Assembly (NCBI GenBank): GCA_003669615.1
Contig: QWOO01000046.1
Coordinates: forward strand, 1-33,363
Direction: 5' to 3'
Length of the DNA stretch: 33,363 bases
Origin: Planctomycetota bacterium
GTDB lineage: Bacteria > Planctomycetota > Planctomycetia > Planctomycetales > Planctomycetaceae
Below, in pieces: positions 1-8,387 of the stretch; the stretch's first letter is position 1, and every line of letters begins with the position of its first letter. The notes under the pieces are model-generated. The model ran no database searches. It had not been told where the DNA came from and saw nothing but the letters and a program-made list of their open reading frames with translations. A program made the position numbers and the translations under genes.

Positions 1-1663
1 AGATGCGGAAAGATTCGCCTTCCGGAGAATTATCGAGAACGATTGGGAAGTCGCCTTCGGTTTTGAAGTGACCAACTCTCGACAGAATTGGTAGGCCGAT
101 GGCACTGTCAATTTCAGAAGACGTGCGGAATCGCGTATCCAGTTGGTCAATCATTACGGCTGCAAACAGGCCAGCGACGAGGCCCAGCATCAATCCACCC
201 ACGCCGCACAACGGCAGACTTGGCCAAATCTGAACTCCTTTACGGGGAGATTCAAGCAGTTCATGAATGTAACCCTGCATTCCGGCCGCAAGGTCGAGCC
301 CGCGGAGTTGTTCGACGAGGCCATCAAATAGTAATTGTGTTCGATCAATTCGTGACTTCAGAATTCCCTCTTTGAGTTCAAACTCAACAAGAACTCTCGC
401 CTGTTTTTCCGCGTCTTCTTTCAGCAGGGTCAATTCATTCCTGCGTTCCGCAACAGCTATGATATCGCTTTCCAGAAAAGCGATGTAAGCCCTCAGCAGA
501 CCGTCTGGGCTTAGCTGGGTATCTTCAACATCAGGCGAAAGGGTTGCTTCACGCTCTTCGATTCTTTGTTTCAGAAATGCGATCTGGTCTTCCAGTTTCT
601 TCACGTCCGGGTGCTTTAGCCCCAAATCTGCCTTGAGTACCCCGAGTTCCGCTTCCTTGACCAGTAAGTCACCGATGGTACGAGCTTGTTCCATTCGAGC
701 CGGCTGATCGGCGAGGAAAGGTGTTGATCTAGCCGCATTCGCCTGCATTCCCGCAAAAATACCAAGTCGGCTCAGGCTGTCCGTATCAATGATGCCAAGA
801 TCGTCAAGTTCAATTTTTTGCCCTTCCGCCTTGCTGGTGAAAACAGATTTTGCTTTCAACAACCGGGAACGGCTGGAGGACTCCTGGATGTCCAATGTCA
901 AAAGTTCTTCGTGGAGCCGACGGTATTGTTCGAGGTACACATTGCTGCTCCCGTCGCCCTGAAAGAGGACTGGGGCACTTTGCCTTGCCAGAATGTACTC
1001 TTCCTGAACTTTTTCAAGTTCCTTCTCAAGGTTATCCCGAGCACCCTGTACCAGACCATTTGCTTCAGACATCGCGATCGTCAACTGCTCTGAAAGAAAC
1101 ATCTGATATTCAACCACAATCGCTTCGAGGACCAACCGGCAATCATCGGCGTTGATGTGCTCGAATCTGATAGACAGGCTTCGTGCGTCCTTTGCTGTTC
1201 CTTCTCCACCACGGCTAAGTTTCAGGTGGTCAATCACGTAGTCTGCCGAGTCATCGTCGGGGTCGGTGATTTGTTCTTTAATCGAAGGCAGGTCAGCTAA
1301 TTTGTGCCTTGAAAGTGCTCCTTCAACAATTTTTCGACTTCGTATCACTTCCATGTGATTCGCCAGAACATCTTCATCCACCATGTTCTGGCCACTGTTT
1401 GAACTGTTTTCTGTAGAAGTCAATCCGGAGTCTCGCTGGCTGACGAGAATCTTGGCCGACGATTCGTACCAGATTTTTGCCTTCGTCCAGTAGAGAGACG
1501 CCAGGGCCAGGCCAAGACTCATCGCTCCAAAAATAACCCAGCGCTGCCTGTGGAGAACTTCTGACAGTTTGAGGGAAGACTGTCCCTGCATTGAATCTGC
1601 AAAGACTACTTGGCTAATTCGATTTTCCCCAGGCTGCGGATTTGTTTTTGACGAACCCTTCAT
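1..1663 (-). CDS. Wzc-like polysaccharide chain-length / tyrosine autokinase protein (partial, C-terminus off the left edge)
   Basis: The reading frame is open from ATG at 1663 to the window edge, giving 554 residues without a stop. A transmembrane helix lies at about residues 42-59 and a second at about 485-505. Between them is a long Glu/Gln/Arg-rich, probably coiled-coil periplasmic region. A Pro-containing stretch (SPRKGVQIWPSLP) precedes the second helix, as in Wzz/Wzc proteins. After it the chain reads DTRFRTSSEID and ends in SPEGESFRI, which matches the linker that leads into the BY-kinase domain of Wzc/CapB-type autokinases (usually ESFRxLRTN). Family knowledge: such inner-membrane proteins oligomerise and control exopolysaccharide polymerisation and export. 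The ATP-binding domain itself is not in the window, so a kinase-less Wzz protein is the alternative. The Shine-Dalgarno match is weak (AGAAAG). Confidence 0.87.
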   Translation of the reverse strand, partial: MKGSSKTNPQPGENRISQVVFADSMQGQSSLKLSEVLHRQRWVIFGAMSLGLALASLYWTKAKIWYESSAKILVSQRDSGLTSTENSSNSGQNMVDEDVLANHMEVIRSRKIVEGALSRHKLADLPSIKEQITDPDDDSADYVIDHLKLSRGGEGTAKDARSLSIRFEHINADDCRLVLEAIVVEYQMFLSEQLTIAMSEANGLVQGARDNLEKELEKVQEEYILARQSAPVLFQGDGSSNVYLEQYRRLHEELLTLDIQESSSRSRLLKAKSVFTSKAEGQKIELDDLGIIDTDSLSRLGIFAGMQANAARSTPFLADQPARMEQARTIGDLLVKEAELGVLKADLGLKHPDVKKLEDQIAFLKQRIEEREATLSPDVEDTQLSPDGLLRAYIAFLESDIIAVAERRNELTLLKEDAEKQARVLVEFELKEGILKSRIDRTQLLFDGLVEQLRGLDLAAGMQGYIHELLESPRKGVQIWPSLPLCGVGGLMLGLVAGLFAAVMIDQLDTRFRTSSEIDSAIGLPILSRVGHFKTEGDFPIVLDNSPEGESFRI

Positions 1664-2172
1664 CGTTCACTTTCTGGCCGATTTTAAAGAAAACAAGATA
1701 TGGTCGGCTGATCACTTGGAATGATTTTAGCCTTGGCGGGTGATTCAAACGTCCGAGTGTCAAATTCGCCCGGATGGAAAAGAGGTTACATCGCCCCGTT
1801 CAGGTTCATAGAAGCTGAGCAGGGTCGCATTCCGGACATCGACTAGGTCTGTGTTAGTGTCTGATTTCCAGCAAAAAAATGCTAGACCAGACGCTTATGG
1901 GACACAAATGAGACGTGTTTCGGGGAGTTTGTTAACATGGATGGAATGGGTCTCTATGGTGTGTTTCAACTGCGGAGATTGCGGGCTTTAGTGGGTTCTG
2001 TGGGCGAGTTTGCCAAGCCGGGCCTCCACAGGATGAGACTGGAGTTTTGTGCCATTCGCGCTGCATTTCCCAGAATTTCCGCATGCAGTAGACTTCCTGA
2101 TCACTCTGCCAGTTTCGTCGATTCAGCCCGGTGTGCTTTAGCATCCTGTTTTTCTCAAAGGGTTTAATTTCC
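1664..2172. other. Divergent intergenic region, no gene seen
   Basis: About 500 bases separate the minus-strand Wzc-like gene from the plus-strand dehydrogenase, so both promoters should lie here. Short open frames exist on both strands, but their products are Cys/Arg/Ser-rich without recognisable motifs and I do not call them. An imperfect dyad (CTGTGG at 1998-2003 with CCACAG at 2026-2031) could form a hairpin. No clear -35/-10 pair, tRNA or riboswitch signature was found. A purine stretch (AAAGGG, 2157-2162) ten bases before the dehydrogenase ATG is a plausible ribosome-binding site. Confidence 0.5.
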
Positions 2173-3276
2173 ATGAAAGCCATTGCTGTCCGTCCAGGTA
2201 CTCCGAACAGTGTGCACCTTGCAGAGCTTGCAAAGCCTGCGATGAGTGATGTTCCCGGCGGCAGGGGTGTGCTTGTGCGGGTGCTGAAGGTCGGCGTAGA
2301 TGCCACTGACAGGGAAATTAATGATGCCTTGTATGGCAATGCACCGCCGGGCTATGACTTCCTGGTGCTTGGGCATGAGTGTTTTGGAATTGTGGAAGAG
2401 GTGGGGCCAAACGTCAGGAAGGTGAAGGCCGGAGACTACGTGACCTGCACCGTGCGTCGACCTGGGGGTTCAATCTACGATCAAATTGGACGTTCGGATA
2501 TCACCAGCGAAGAGCAGTATTACGAGCGAGGAATTAATCTTCGGCACGGTTACCTCACCGAGTTCTTCGTCGATGACGAAGAGTTCATCGTGCGTATGCC
2601 TGTGGGCTTGAAACATCTGCATGTTCTTGCGGAGCCCATGAGCTGCGCGGCGAAAGCCGTCGAGCAGGCTTTTCTGGCCCAGAAGCGATTGCAGGTGTGG
2701 GAACCTAAACGTGCGTGGGTCACAGGAGCAGGGCAGATTGGTTTGTTGTCAACTCTGGTTCTGCGTCTGCGCGGAATTGAAGTCTTTACGCTGGCTCGTG
2801 GCAAAAAGCCAAATCTCAAGGCCGAAATTGCAGAAGGTCTGGGATCCACTTATATCAGCACCGGTGATTATTCGCTGCAGGAATTGGCGGCGAAGTATGG
2901 CAAGCCCGATCTGATCATCGAAGCGACCGGAAACAGTGCTATTGCCTTCGAAGCGATGCAGGTTCTTGGACACAACGGCTGCATTGTCTGGACCAGCATC
3001 ACTGGCGGCCAGCGGAAAGTAGAAGTTCCCGGGGACCACATTAATCTGAACTGGGTGCTTGGCAATAAGCTGCTGGTCGGTTCCGTGAACGCCAATTTTC
3101 GTCATTTTGAATCGGGCATCGCCGACCTGGCTCTGGGCGAGGTGACTTATCCGGGCGTGATCGGAAAGATCCTGACGACTCCCGTTCAGGGGCTCGACAA
3201 CTACCAAGAGATGATGCGTCTGCTGGTGGAAGACCGCGACGCGTTGAAGGTCTACGTAGAAGTTGCTGCTGGTTAG
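2173..3276 (+). CDS. Glucose 1-dehydrogenase-like zinc-dependent MDR oxidoreductase
   Basis: The protein has 367 residues and belongs to the medium-chain dehydrogenase superfamily, closest in pattern to archaeal-type glucose 1-dehydrogenase (glucose to gluconolactone with NAD(P)). Visible signatures are GVDATDRE with D43 as the likely zinc ligand, LGHE (H68, E69), TVRRP, YYERGI followed by HGY, AEP with E154, a Rossmann motif VTGAGQIG (183-190) and [13 protein letters not shown] near the C-terminus. These line up in order with the Haloferax enzyme, where Asp, His, Glu and Glu bind the catalytic zinc. The start at 2173 is preferred over an upstream in-frame start because MKAIAV is the family N-terminus and AAAGGG precedes it. 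It is convergent with the aldolase gene, which suggests a sugar-acid pathway, though another aldose or polyol substrate is possible. Confidence 0.87.
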   Translation: MKAIAVRPGTPNSVHLAELAKPAMSDVPGGRGVLVRVLKVGVDATDREINDALYGNAPPGYDFLVLGHECFGIVEEVGPNVRKVKAGDYVTCTVRRPGGSIYDQIGRSDITSEEQYYERGINLRHGYLTEFFVDDEEFIVRMPVGLKHLHVLAEPMSCAAKAVEQAFLAQKRLQVWEPKRAWVTGAGQIGLLSTLVLRLRGIEVFTLARGKKPNLKAEIAEGLGSTYISTGDYSLQELAAKYGKPDLIIEATGNSAIAFEAMQVLGHNGCIVWTSITGGQRKVEVPGDHINLNWVLGNKLLVGSVNANFRHFESGIADLALGEVTYPGVIGKILTTPVQGLDNYQEMMRLLVEDRDALKVYVEVAAG

Positions 3277-3298
3277 TTCTTTCAATAAAGCGTTCTCG

Positions 3299-3328
3299 AA
3301 AGTGCCGGTTTGTCCTGCGCCGGCTTTT
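3299..3328 (+). terminator. Hairpin terminator between convergent genes
   Basis: GCCGG (3304-3308) pairs with CCGGC (3320-3324) across an 11-base loop, with A-rich sequence before and TTTT after. It lies 28 bases after the dehydrogenase stop. The A-run on the left means it could also serve the minus-strand aldolase gene. The stem is short, so confidence is moderate. Confidence 0.5.
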
Positions 3329-3380
3329 CGTATTCCATCAGTGCATACTCATTGAGTACGGGCAATGGATTTACAACGCT

Positions 3381-4136
3381 TTACGCTTCCTGCATTTCCT
3401 TGAGCGTTCGTCGGGCTCCAGCACCGAGGAACAGTACGTCAACTCCGGCAACCAGAAGCGTATATCCCTGCGCGGCATACGGGGCGACGGCTTCTGCCGA
3501 AACGCCAAAATAGCCCAGCGGGATGCCGGCAGACTGACACGCTGCCGTCACTCGGGAAATTCCCGCGAGGACTTCCGGGTCTGAGATCTGGCCCATTTTT
3601 CCGTAACTGGCCGACAGGTCATAAGGACCCAGCAGTACGCAGTCAATGCCTGGAACGCTGGTGATACTCTGGATGTTATCGACTGCGATTTTGTGTTCCG
3701 CCTGAACAACCACAATGACTTCATCGTTGGCATTCGCCACATAGTCGGCAAATTTAAATCCGTATCCGTGGGCACGAGCCAGTCCAACTCCTCGAGCGCC
3801 CTCCGGCGCGTATCTGGAAAAGCGAACCACGTCCGCTGCCTGATCGGCAGTATTGACCTGCGGCACGATGACTCCCTGTGCGCCGAGGTCGAGGACCTTT
3901 TTGATTTCCGCCTCATCACAGATTGGCACACGTACGATGCATGCGACGCGGTGAGAGACGGCCTGGAGTATGGAGAGGATATCAGAAGTCGCCAATGGTC
4001 CATGCTCGCCATCAATAAACAGCCAGTCGAAGCCTGCATCAGCGAGGATTTCGGCTGTCGAGGCGGTTGGCAGAGTCACCATCGTGCCGAGCAGTTTTTC
4101 GCCATTTTTGAGTCGAGTTCGAAAGCCCTTGATCAT
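3381..4136 (-). CDS. HpaI/HpcH-family class II aldolase (2-keto-3-deoxy-sugar-acid type)
   Basis: This is a 251-residue TIM-barrel aldolase of the HpaI/GarL family, which cleaves 2-keto-3-deoxy acids to pyruvate plus an aldehyde with a divalent metal. The catalytic set can be placed by eye: FIDGEHGP with His45, the Arg of IVRVP (R69), the metal-binding Glu of VQAEH (E147) and the Asp of GPYDLSASYG (D173). Length is normal for the family. Its stop is about 100 bases from the convergent glucose dehydrogenase stop. A dehydrogenase for an aldose beside a keto-deoxy-acid aldolase would fit a non-phosphorylative sugar oxidation route, but no dehydratase is present here, so the pathway is an inference. 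The exact substrate (KDG, 2-keto-3-deoxyglucarate or an aromatic keto-acid) cannot be read from the sequence. Confidence 0.9.
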   Translation of the reverse strand: MIKGFRTRLKNGEKLLGTMVTLPTASTAEILADAGFDWLFIDGEHGPLATSDILSILQAVSHRVACIVRVPICDEAEIKKVLDLGAQGVIVPQVNTADQAADVVRFSRYAPEGARGVGLARAHGYGFKFADYVANANDEVIVVVQAEHKIAVDNIQSITSVPGIDCVLLGPYDLSASYGKMGQISDPEVLAGISRVTAACQSAGIPLGYFGVSAEAVAPYAAQGYTLLVAGVDVLFLGAGARRTLKEMQEA

Positions 4137-4220
4137 GTTTCTGAAGACTCGCAGTAAGTAAGATTCGGTGAGGCATCCGGCGTGAGAACAGACTCTGTCC
4201 TTCGCTCAAATTTGATGTCA

Positions 4221-4248
4221 GCGTCGTTTTTAAATATGTCTGCGACGC
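4221..4248 (-). terminator. Hairpin just downstream of rmlA
   Basis: GCGTCG (4221-4226) and CGACGC (4243-4248) form a perfect six-pair stem with a 16-base A/T-rich loop, immediately after the rmlA stop codon on the minus strand. There is no U-tract after the stem, so it may be an mRNA-stabilising hairpin rather than a true intrinsic terminator. Confidence 0.3.
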
Positions 4249-4251
4249 AGG

Positions 4252-5124
4252 TTATCTGGCCACATGCTTCAGATAATCACCGTACTCATTCGGGAACTCG
4301 TTTGCCAGCGAGAGCAACTGGCTGCGATCAATGAATCCTTTTCGCCAGGCAATCTCTTCCGGGCAGGAAATCTTGAGACCCATGCGTTTTTCGATCGCTG
4401 CGACAAAATTGCCGGCATCCAGCAGTGATTCATGAGTGCCCGTGTCCAGCCATGCAAATCCGCGAGACAGGAGTTCAACCTGCAGCAGTCCCCGGTTCAT
4501 GTACTCCCGGTTGACATCGGTGATTTCCAATTCACCACGCGGCGATGGCTTCAGGTTTCGCGAGATTTCGACAACGGAGTTGTCGTAAAAATACAGCCCG
4601 GGAATCGCAAAATCAGATTTGGGCTGAGAAGGTTTCTCTTCAAGGGAGATGGCTTTGCCAGAGGCGTCGAATTCTACAACACCATACCGCTGCGGATCCC
4701 GCACTTCGTATCCAAAAATTGTAGCCCCGGTTTCCAGACTGCAGGCGTGTTCAAGAATCCCGCGAAAGCCACGGCCATAGAAAATATTGTCACCCAGAAC
4801 CAGCGCCACATGATCGTCACCGATAAAGCTGGCTCCCAGAATAAAAGCCTGCGCAAGTCCTTCAGGTTTCTCCTGAACGATGTAGGAAAACTTCATGCCC
4901 CATTTCGAACCATCGCCCAGAAGCTTTTCAAAGCCCTGAATATCGCGAGGTGAGGAAATGACGAGGACTTCACGGATGCCGGCCAGCATCAACGTTGACA
5001 GTGGATAATAGATCATCGGCTTGTCGTACACCGGAGCCATCTGCTTGCTGATACCCATCGTAATTGGGAACAGCCGCGACCCAGTGCCACCTGCGAGGAT
5101 AATGCCTTTTGTGAAATTCGTCAT
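4252..5124 (-). CDS. rmlA: Glucose-1-phosphate thymidylyltransferase
   Basis: The 290-residue product matches RmlA/RfbA, which makes dTDP-glucose from glucose 1-phosphate and dTTP, the first step to dTDP-rhamnose and other 6-deoxyhexoses. The nucleotide-binding signature [11 protein letters not shown] is at about residues 10-20, followed by [28 protein letters not shown] near 110 and [20 protein letters not shown] in the sugar-binding half. Length is typical. It lies 57 bases downstream of rmlB on the same strand, so the two are probably one transcript. rmlC and rmlD are not next to it, so the final sugar could be rhamnose made with genes elsewhere, or another dTDP-deoxysugar. Cytoplasmic. 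Confidence 0.96.
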   Translation of the reverse strand: MTNFTKGIILAGGTGSRLFPITMGISKQMAPVYDKPMIYYPLSTLMLAGIREVLVISSPRDIQGFEKLLGDGSKWGMKFSYIVQEKPEGLAQAFILGASFIGDDHVALVLGDNIFYGRGFRGILEHACSLETGATIFGYEVRDPQRYGVVEFDASGKAISLEEKPSQPKSDFAIPGLYFYDNSVVEISRNLKPSPRGELEITDVNREYMNRGLLQVELLSRGFAWLDTGTHESLLDAGNFVAAIEKRMGLKISCPEEIAWRKGFIDRSQLLSLANEFPNEYGDYLKHVAR

Positions 5125-5181
5125 ATGCCCGTCGACAGTGAAGAGGAATTGAAAGAAAGTCAGCGAACCGAGAGTGCAGAA

Positions 5182-6231
5182 TTAACCGAGGCCAAGTCGT
5201 TCGCCGCGGTACTTGCCGCTTTGAACGCGGTCCACCCAAACGCGATTTTCAAGATACCATCGGACCGTTAATTCAAGCCCTGACTGAAAGTCCTGCTGCG
5301 GCTTCCAGCCGAGTTCGTTCTCGATTTTTGTCGCATCAATTGCATAGCGACGGTCGTGCCCGGGGCGATCCTTCACGTACTTGATCAGGGATTCAGAGGG
5401 AGCGTGGGGAAGACCGGGACAAAGTCTGTCGACAGTCGAGCAGATCATCTTCACGATGCTGATGTTTGTCTGTTCGTTGTTTCCACCAACATTGTAACAT
5501 TCGCCGACTCGTCCGTTTGAAAGTACCGTCTCGATCGCCGAACAGTGGTCTTCCACAAACAGCCAGTCGCGAACATTCAGTCCGTCGCCATAAACGGGCA
5601 GCGGTTTGCCTTCCAGCACATTCATGATTATCAGGGGAATCAGTTTCTCTGGAAACTGGTATGGACCATAATTATTGGAGCAATTTGTGATGAGCACCGG
5701 CAAACCATACGTATGCAGATAAGCGCGAACGAAATGGTCAGATGCGGCTTTGCTGGCTGAATAGGGGCTGTTCGGTGAGTACGCGGTTTCTTCTGTAAAC
5801 AAACCGGTGGCTCCAAGTGAGCCGTAAACTTCATCTGTCGAAACGTGCAGAAACCGGAACGTTTCGCGGGCCAGTCCCTGCAGCTGAGAGTAGTACTCGC
5901 GAACCTCCTCAAGCATTCGGCAGGTGCCCAGGACATTGGTTTCTACAAAGGTCAGTGGTCCATCAATCGACCGATCCACGTGAGACTCGGCTGCAAAGTT
6001 GACGATGGCAGATGGCGTGTGTGTGTTCAGCAGCGATCGGACCAGCGCTCGATCGCCAATGTCGCCCTTGATCAATTGATGAGCGTCTGAGTCTTCGGGA
6101 ATGGAATCCGGATTCCCGGCGTAGGTCAGCTTGTCAAGGTTGATGATTCGCACATCTCCCTGCGCGATGGCACGTCGCACAAAGCAACTGCCAATAAAAC
6201 CAGCACCACCCGTGACCAGGATTGTTTTCAT
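5182..6231 (-). CDS. rmlB: dTDP-glucose 4,6-dehydratase
   Basis: The 349-residue product is RmlB/RfbB, an extended SDR that converts dTDP-glucose to dTDP-4-keto-6-deoxyglucose with bound NAD. Motifs: the NAD-binding loop GGAGFIGS (8-15), AESHVDRSI (81-89), the catalytic STDEVYG with Thr132, Asp133 and Glu134, and the YxxxK pair Tyr157/Lys161 in YSASKAASDH, then NCSNNYGPYQFPEK. The frame stays open upstream to 6639, but the start at 6231 gives the family N-terminus MKTILVTGG; the upstream part is Arg-rich with no match, so I exclude it. It is first of the rmlB-rmlA pair. The 270 bases upstream to the hydrolase stop hold no gene. Confidence 0.96.
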   Translation of the reverse strand: MKTILVTGGAGFIGSCFVRRAIAQGDVRIINLDKLTYAGNPDSIPEDSDAHQLIKGDIGDRALVRSLLNTHTPSAIVNFAAESHVDRSIDGPLTFVETNVLGTCRMLEEVREYYSQLQGLARETFRFLHVSTDEVYGSLGATGLFTEETAYSPNSPYSASKAASDHFVRAYLHTYGLPVLITNCSNNYGPYQFPEKLIPLIIMNVLEGKPLPVYGDGLNVRDWLFVEDHCSAIETVLSNGRVGECYNVGGNNEQTNISIVKMICSTVDRLCPGLPHAPSESLIKYVKDRPGHDRRYAIDATKIENELGWKPQQDFQSGLELTVRWYLENRVWVDRVQSGKYRGERLGLG

Positions 6232-6500
6232 AGAGATGACTTTAAACACCACGAAATATGACGGATGCTGATGGGCGGATTCCAGATCGGGCCACAATGC
6301 CAGAACGTGGATCGGGAAAGAAGTGTTGAGGAACGCCTCTGCTACGACGTATGGCCGCAAAGTTTGAGGGATTTGCCCAGCGAAACAACGTAAATTCAGA
6401 AAAGTTGCGATCGTTTCGCCATCGCCGGTCGCGGTGGTGCGATATGCGCGACGAGGCATGCCTGTTTTGAGGGGACGTGGCGATGCGGCAACGTGGCGAA

Positions 6501-7601
6501 TCAGATCAGGCCAAGATCCTGATAAATGGCTTCGTTCAGCATGCGGTTTCGACGCTGATGCTGTCCTTCGCCGCAGAATCCGTTTGCGGACCACGCGACA
6601 ACCAGCCCGCGAGGCGGATCGCAGAAGCCGATCGAACATTGGGATCCACCATGACCGAAAGATGCTTCGGCCGACCAGCGTCCAAATCCGTACGGGACTG
6701 TGGCTGCTCCGTGGCGATTAGAATTGCAGATGACTCCCAGCCCAAAGTCGACCACATGCTGCAGCGTCTGATCAAACTGGTTTTCACGATGGCGTGAAGT
6801 CATCTGTGTCACGGTGGTTTCGGAAACAAACGCGTGCCCATTCGAATCTGCGCCTTTGCGGAGCAGCATTTCCAGAAACATCCCCAACTGCCGAATCGGT
6901 CCGCGCAGGTTGCCGCCGGGTGACGGAGTCTGCAGCCACCGGCCGCCACCGTAGGATGACTTCACCAACTGACCCTGGTCACGTTCATAAAGAACTGGCA
7001 GTCTGTGATGAATGAAAGCACTTCGCTCCGCAGAGATTCCACATGCGGTCTCGTTTAGTCCCAGCGGATCAAGAAGATCGTGCTGAAGGACCTGTTCAAA
7101 GTGATCGGCACCAGCAAGGCGTCGGAGGATTTCGCCCAAAAGAAACCAGCTGCTTTGCGGATGGTACGCGGCGGTGCCTGCGGGAAGCTGAACGGGTTGC
7201 TGAACGATCCGATCAATAATTGTTGACCATTCCGACTGAGGCCATCCCGTTTCTGTGCTCGGAAAGCCCGACTGGTGGGTGAGAAGATCAAAGATTGTGA
7301 TCGATGACTTATCTGTTCCGACTGTCTCTTCCAGAACTTCCTGCAGCGGCGTGTTGAGTTTCAATCGCCCGGTTTCAATCTGTTGCAGGATCAGCAGTGC
7401 TGTCAGAGGCTTACCCGCGCTTCGCCAGGGCATGACAGTTTCTGAGGTCATGGGCTGATCGGGAGTGGCCTGGCCAAAGCCCGCATCCAGCAGCGGAAGT
7501 CCATTTCGAGAGACATAAATTTGAATGCCGGTATGGAGCTGGCGGGCAATGCCGTCTTCAATGACCGCCGCTACTGCGGGAAAGTCGGAAACGGGAAACA
7601 T
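6501..7601 (-). CDS. Beta-lactamase-fold serine hydrolase (class C / esterase type)
   Basis: A 366-residue protein of the Pfam beta-lactamase (class C/PBP-like) superfamily. The SxxK motif is S61-A-G-K64, and the third motif is HGG at 317-319 (FGHGGSQ). The second motif, normally YxN, is Y146-H-P in PAGTAAYHPQSSW, so the Asn is missing. No clear signal peptide is seen, so it may act in the cytoplasm; family members include esterases, peptidases and transacylases, and I cannot assign the substrate. Start at 7601 is chosen because a longer in-frame start (7727) would overlap the upstream gene by 89 bases and adds 42 residues without similarity to the fold. It follows the membrane-protein gene by 37 bases and may be co-transcribed with it. 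Confidence 0.88.
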   Translation of the reverse strand: MFPVSDFPAVAAVIEDGIARQLHTGIQIYVSRNGLPLLDAGFGQATPDQPMTSETVMPWRSAGKPLTALLILQQIETGRLKLNTPLQEVLEETVGTDKSSITIFDLLTHQSGFPSTETGWPQSEWSTIIDRIVQQPVQLPAGTAAYHPQSSWFLLGEILRRLAGADHFEQVLQHDLLDPLGLNETACGISAERSAFIHHRLPVLYERDQGQLVKSSYGGGRWLQTPSPGGNLRGPIRQLGMFLEMLLRKGADSNGHAFVSETTVTQMTSRHRENQFDQTLQHVVDFGLGVICNSNRHGAATVPYGFGRWSAEASFGHGGSQCSIGFCDPPRGLVVAWSANGFCGEGQHQRRNRMLNEAIYQDLGLI

Positions 7602-7638
7602 TCGCGGGGCATGTCCTGTAATGAGACGAAAAATCAGG

Positions 7639-8205
7639 TCAGTCGACCGGCAGGCCTCGTTCCAGCCGAATCCTTCGAACTTCTGCAAGCACGCCTTCGA
7701 CAACCGCAGAGTTGCGTGCAATGGCAATGTACTGGGTGAAGTTAATCATCATTGTGACGATCCATGTCAGAACAGCCATGGCAAAGTGAAGCGTCGAATC
7801 AGAGATGCCGACGGTCGCTTCCAGTGAGACGGCAGTGGCTGGATCAGCGACGGCTCCCAGACATCCAGTGCCAAGAATCATCAGGAAGCTGATCATGATT
7901 CCGGGAAGGATGCCATACTTTATTTTCTGATTTCGCTGATACCAGATATCAGGCAGAGCGTAGGCTGTTGATGTTTCCTCAAGCCAACGGCCGGTTCCCA
8001 TGAAGTAAGTGAAGATCAGCGCATGAACCATCGTGGTGCTTGTCAACGCGCCCAGTCCGATCAGGATATGGGTTCCAATGCGTGAATTCACCGCAGGATC
8101 TCGCCCGCCATTCTGCATGGGGTCACCGATCTGAACGCCCAGTATCAGGGCGATCAGCATGGTGATGTTGGCGAGAACGGCCAGAGTCAGAAAGATGCGT
8201 TTCAC
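7639..8205 (-). CDS. Four-helix integral membrane protein of unknown function
   Basis: The 188-residue product has four hydrophobic helices at about residues 4-24, 44-68, 98-120 and 135-160, and an Arg-rich cytoplasmic C-terminus. I do not recognise the family. Helix 2 carries His46 and His61 and helix 4 carries His140. Paired membrane histidines are the arrangement seen in heme-binding cytochrome b-like bundles, but no other hallmark is present and this is only a suggestion. The start is GTG at 8205 (VKRIFLTL, an N-in membrane start); no ATG lies nearby upstream. It is 37 bases upstream of the beta-lactamase-fold gene on the same strand, so the two may form a small operon. Confidence 0.75.
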   Translation of the reverse strand: MKRIFLTLAVLANITMLIALILGVQIGDPMQNGGRDPAVNSRIGTHILIGLGALTSTTMVHALIFTYFMGTGRWLEETSTAYALPDIWYQRNQKIKYGILPGIMISFLMILGTGCLGAVADPATAVSLEATVGISDSTLHFAMAVLTWIVTMMINFTQYIAIARNSAVVEGVLAEVRRIRLERGLPVD

Positions 8206-8247
8206 AGCTCAGATTCCGATCTGTTAATGAATTTAAACCCGGATACC

Positions 8248-8292
8248 AAAAGAATAAGGCCGCAGGAGAACTTTGAGAGTTCATCTGCGGCC
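8248..8292 (-). terminator. Nested hairpin terminator of the DUF6263-type gene
   Basis: GGCCGCAG (8258-8265) pairs perfectly with CTGCGGCC (8285-8292), and inside the loop GAACT pairs with AGTTC. Reading the minus strand, the stem is followed by TTATTCTTTT (8257-8248), a good U-rich tail. It therefore terminates the gene ending at 8388, isolating it from the membrane-protein gene that follows. Confidence 0.75.
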
Positions 8293-8387
8293 CGGAGGTT
8301 AAAATTCTTCAGAATACAGAATGCGAGATCAGGTTTTTTCAATCCTGAAAACTGTCCACTATCTTGTTCTGCAGAATACCGACTTCT

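Noticed and set aside
1998-2031. Hairpin CTGTGG/CCACAG, considered as a riboswitch or small RNA
   Set aside because: Only six pairs, no conserved riboswitch core, no terminator after it.
1937-2167. Plus-strand open frame in the left intergenic region (76 codons)
   Set aside because: Product has no motif, odd composition (Cys, Arg, Ser) and no ribosome-binding site; it lies just before the dehydrogenase start.
6232-6639. N-terminal extension of rmlB by 136 residues
   Set aside because: Arg-rich with no family match; MKTILVTGG at 6231 is the family start, and the extension would overlap the end of the hydrolase gene.
7602-7727. Longer start of the serine hydrolase
   Set aside because: It overlaps the upstream membrane-protein gene by 89 bases and adds no family-like residues.
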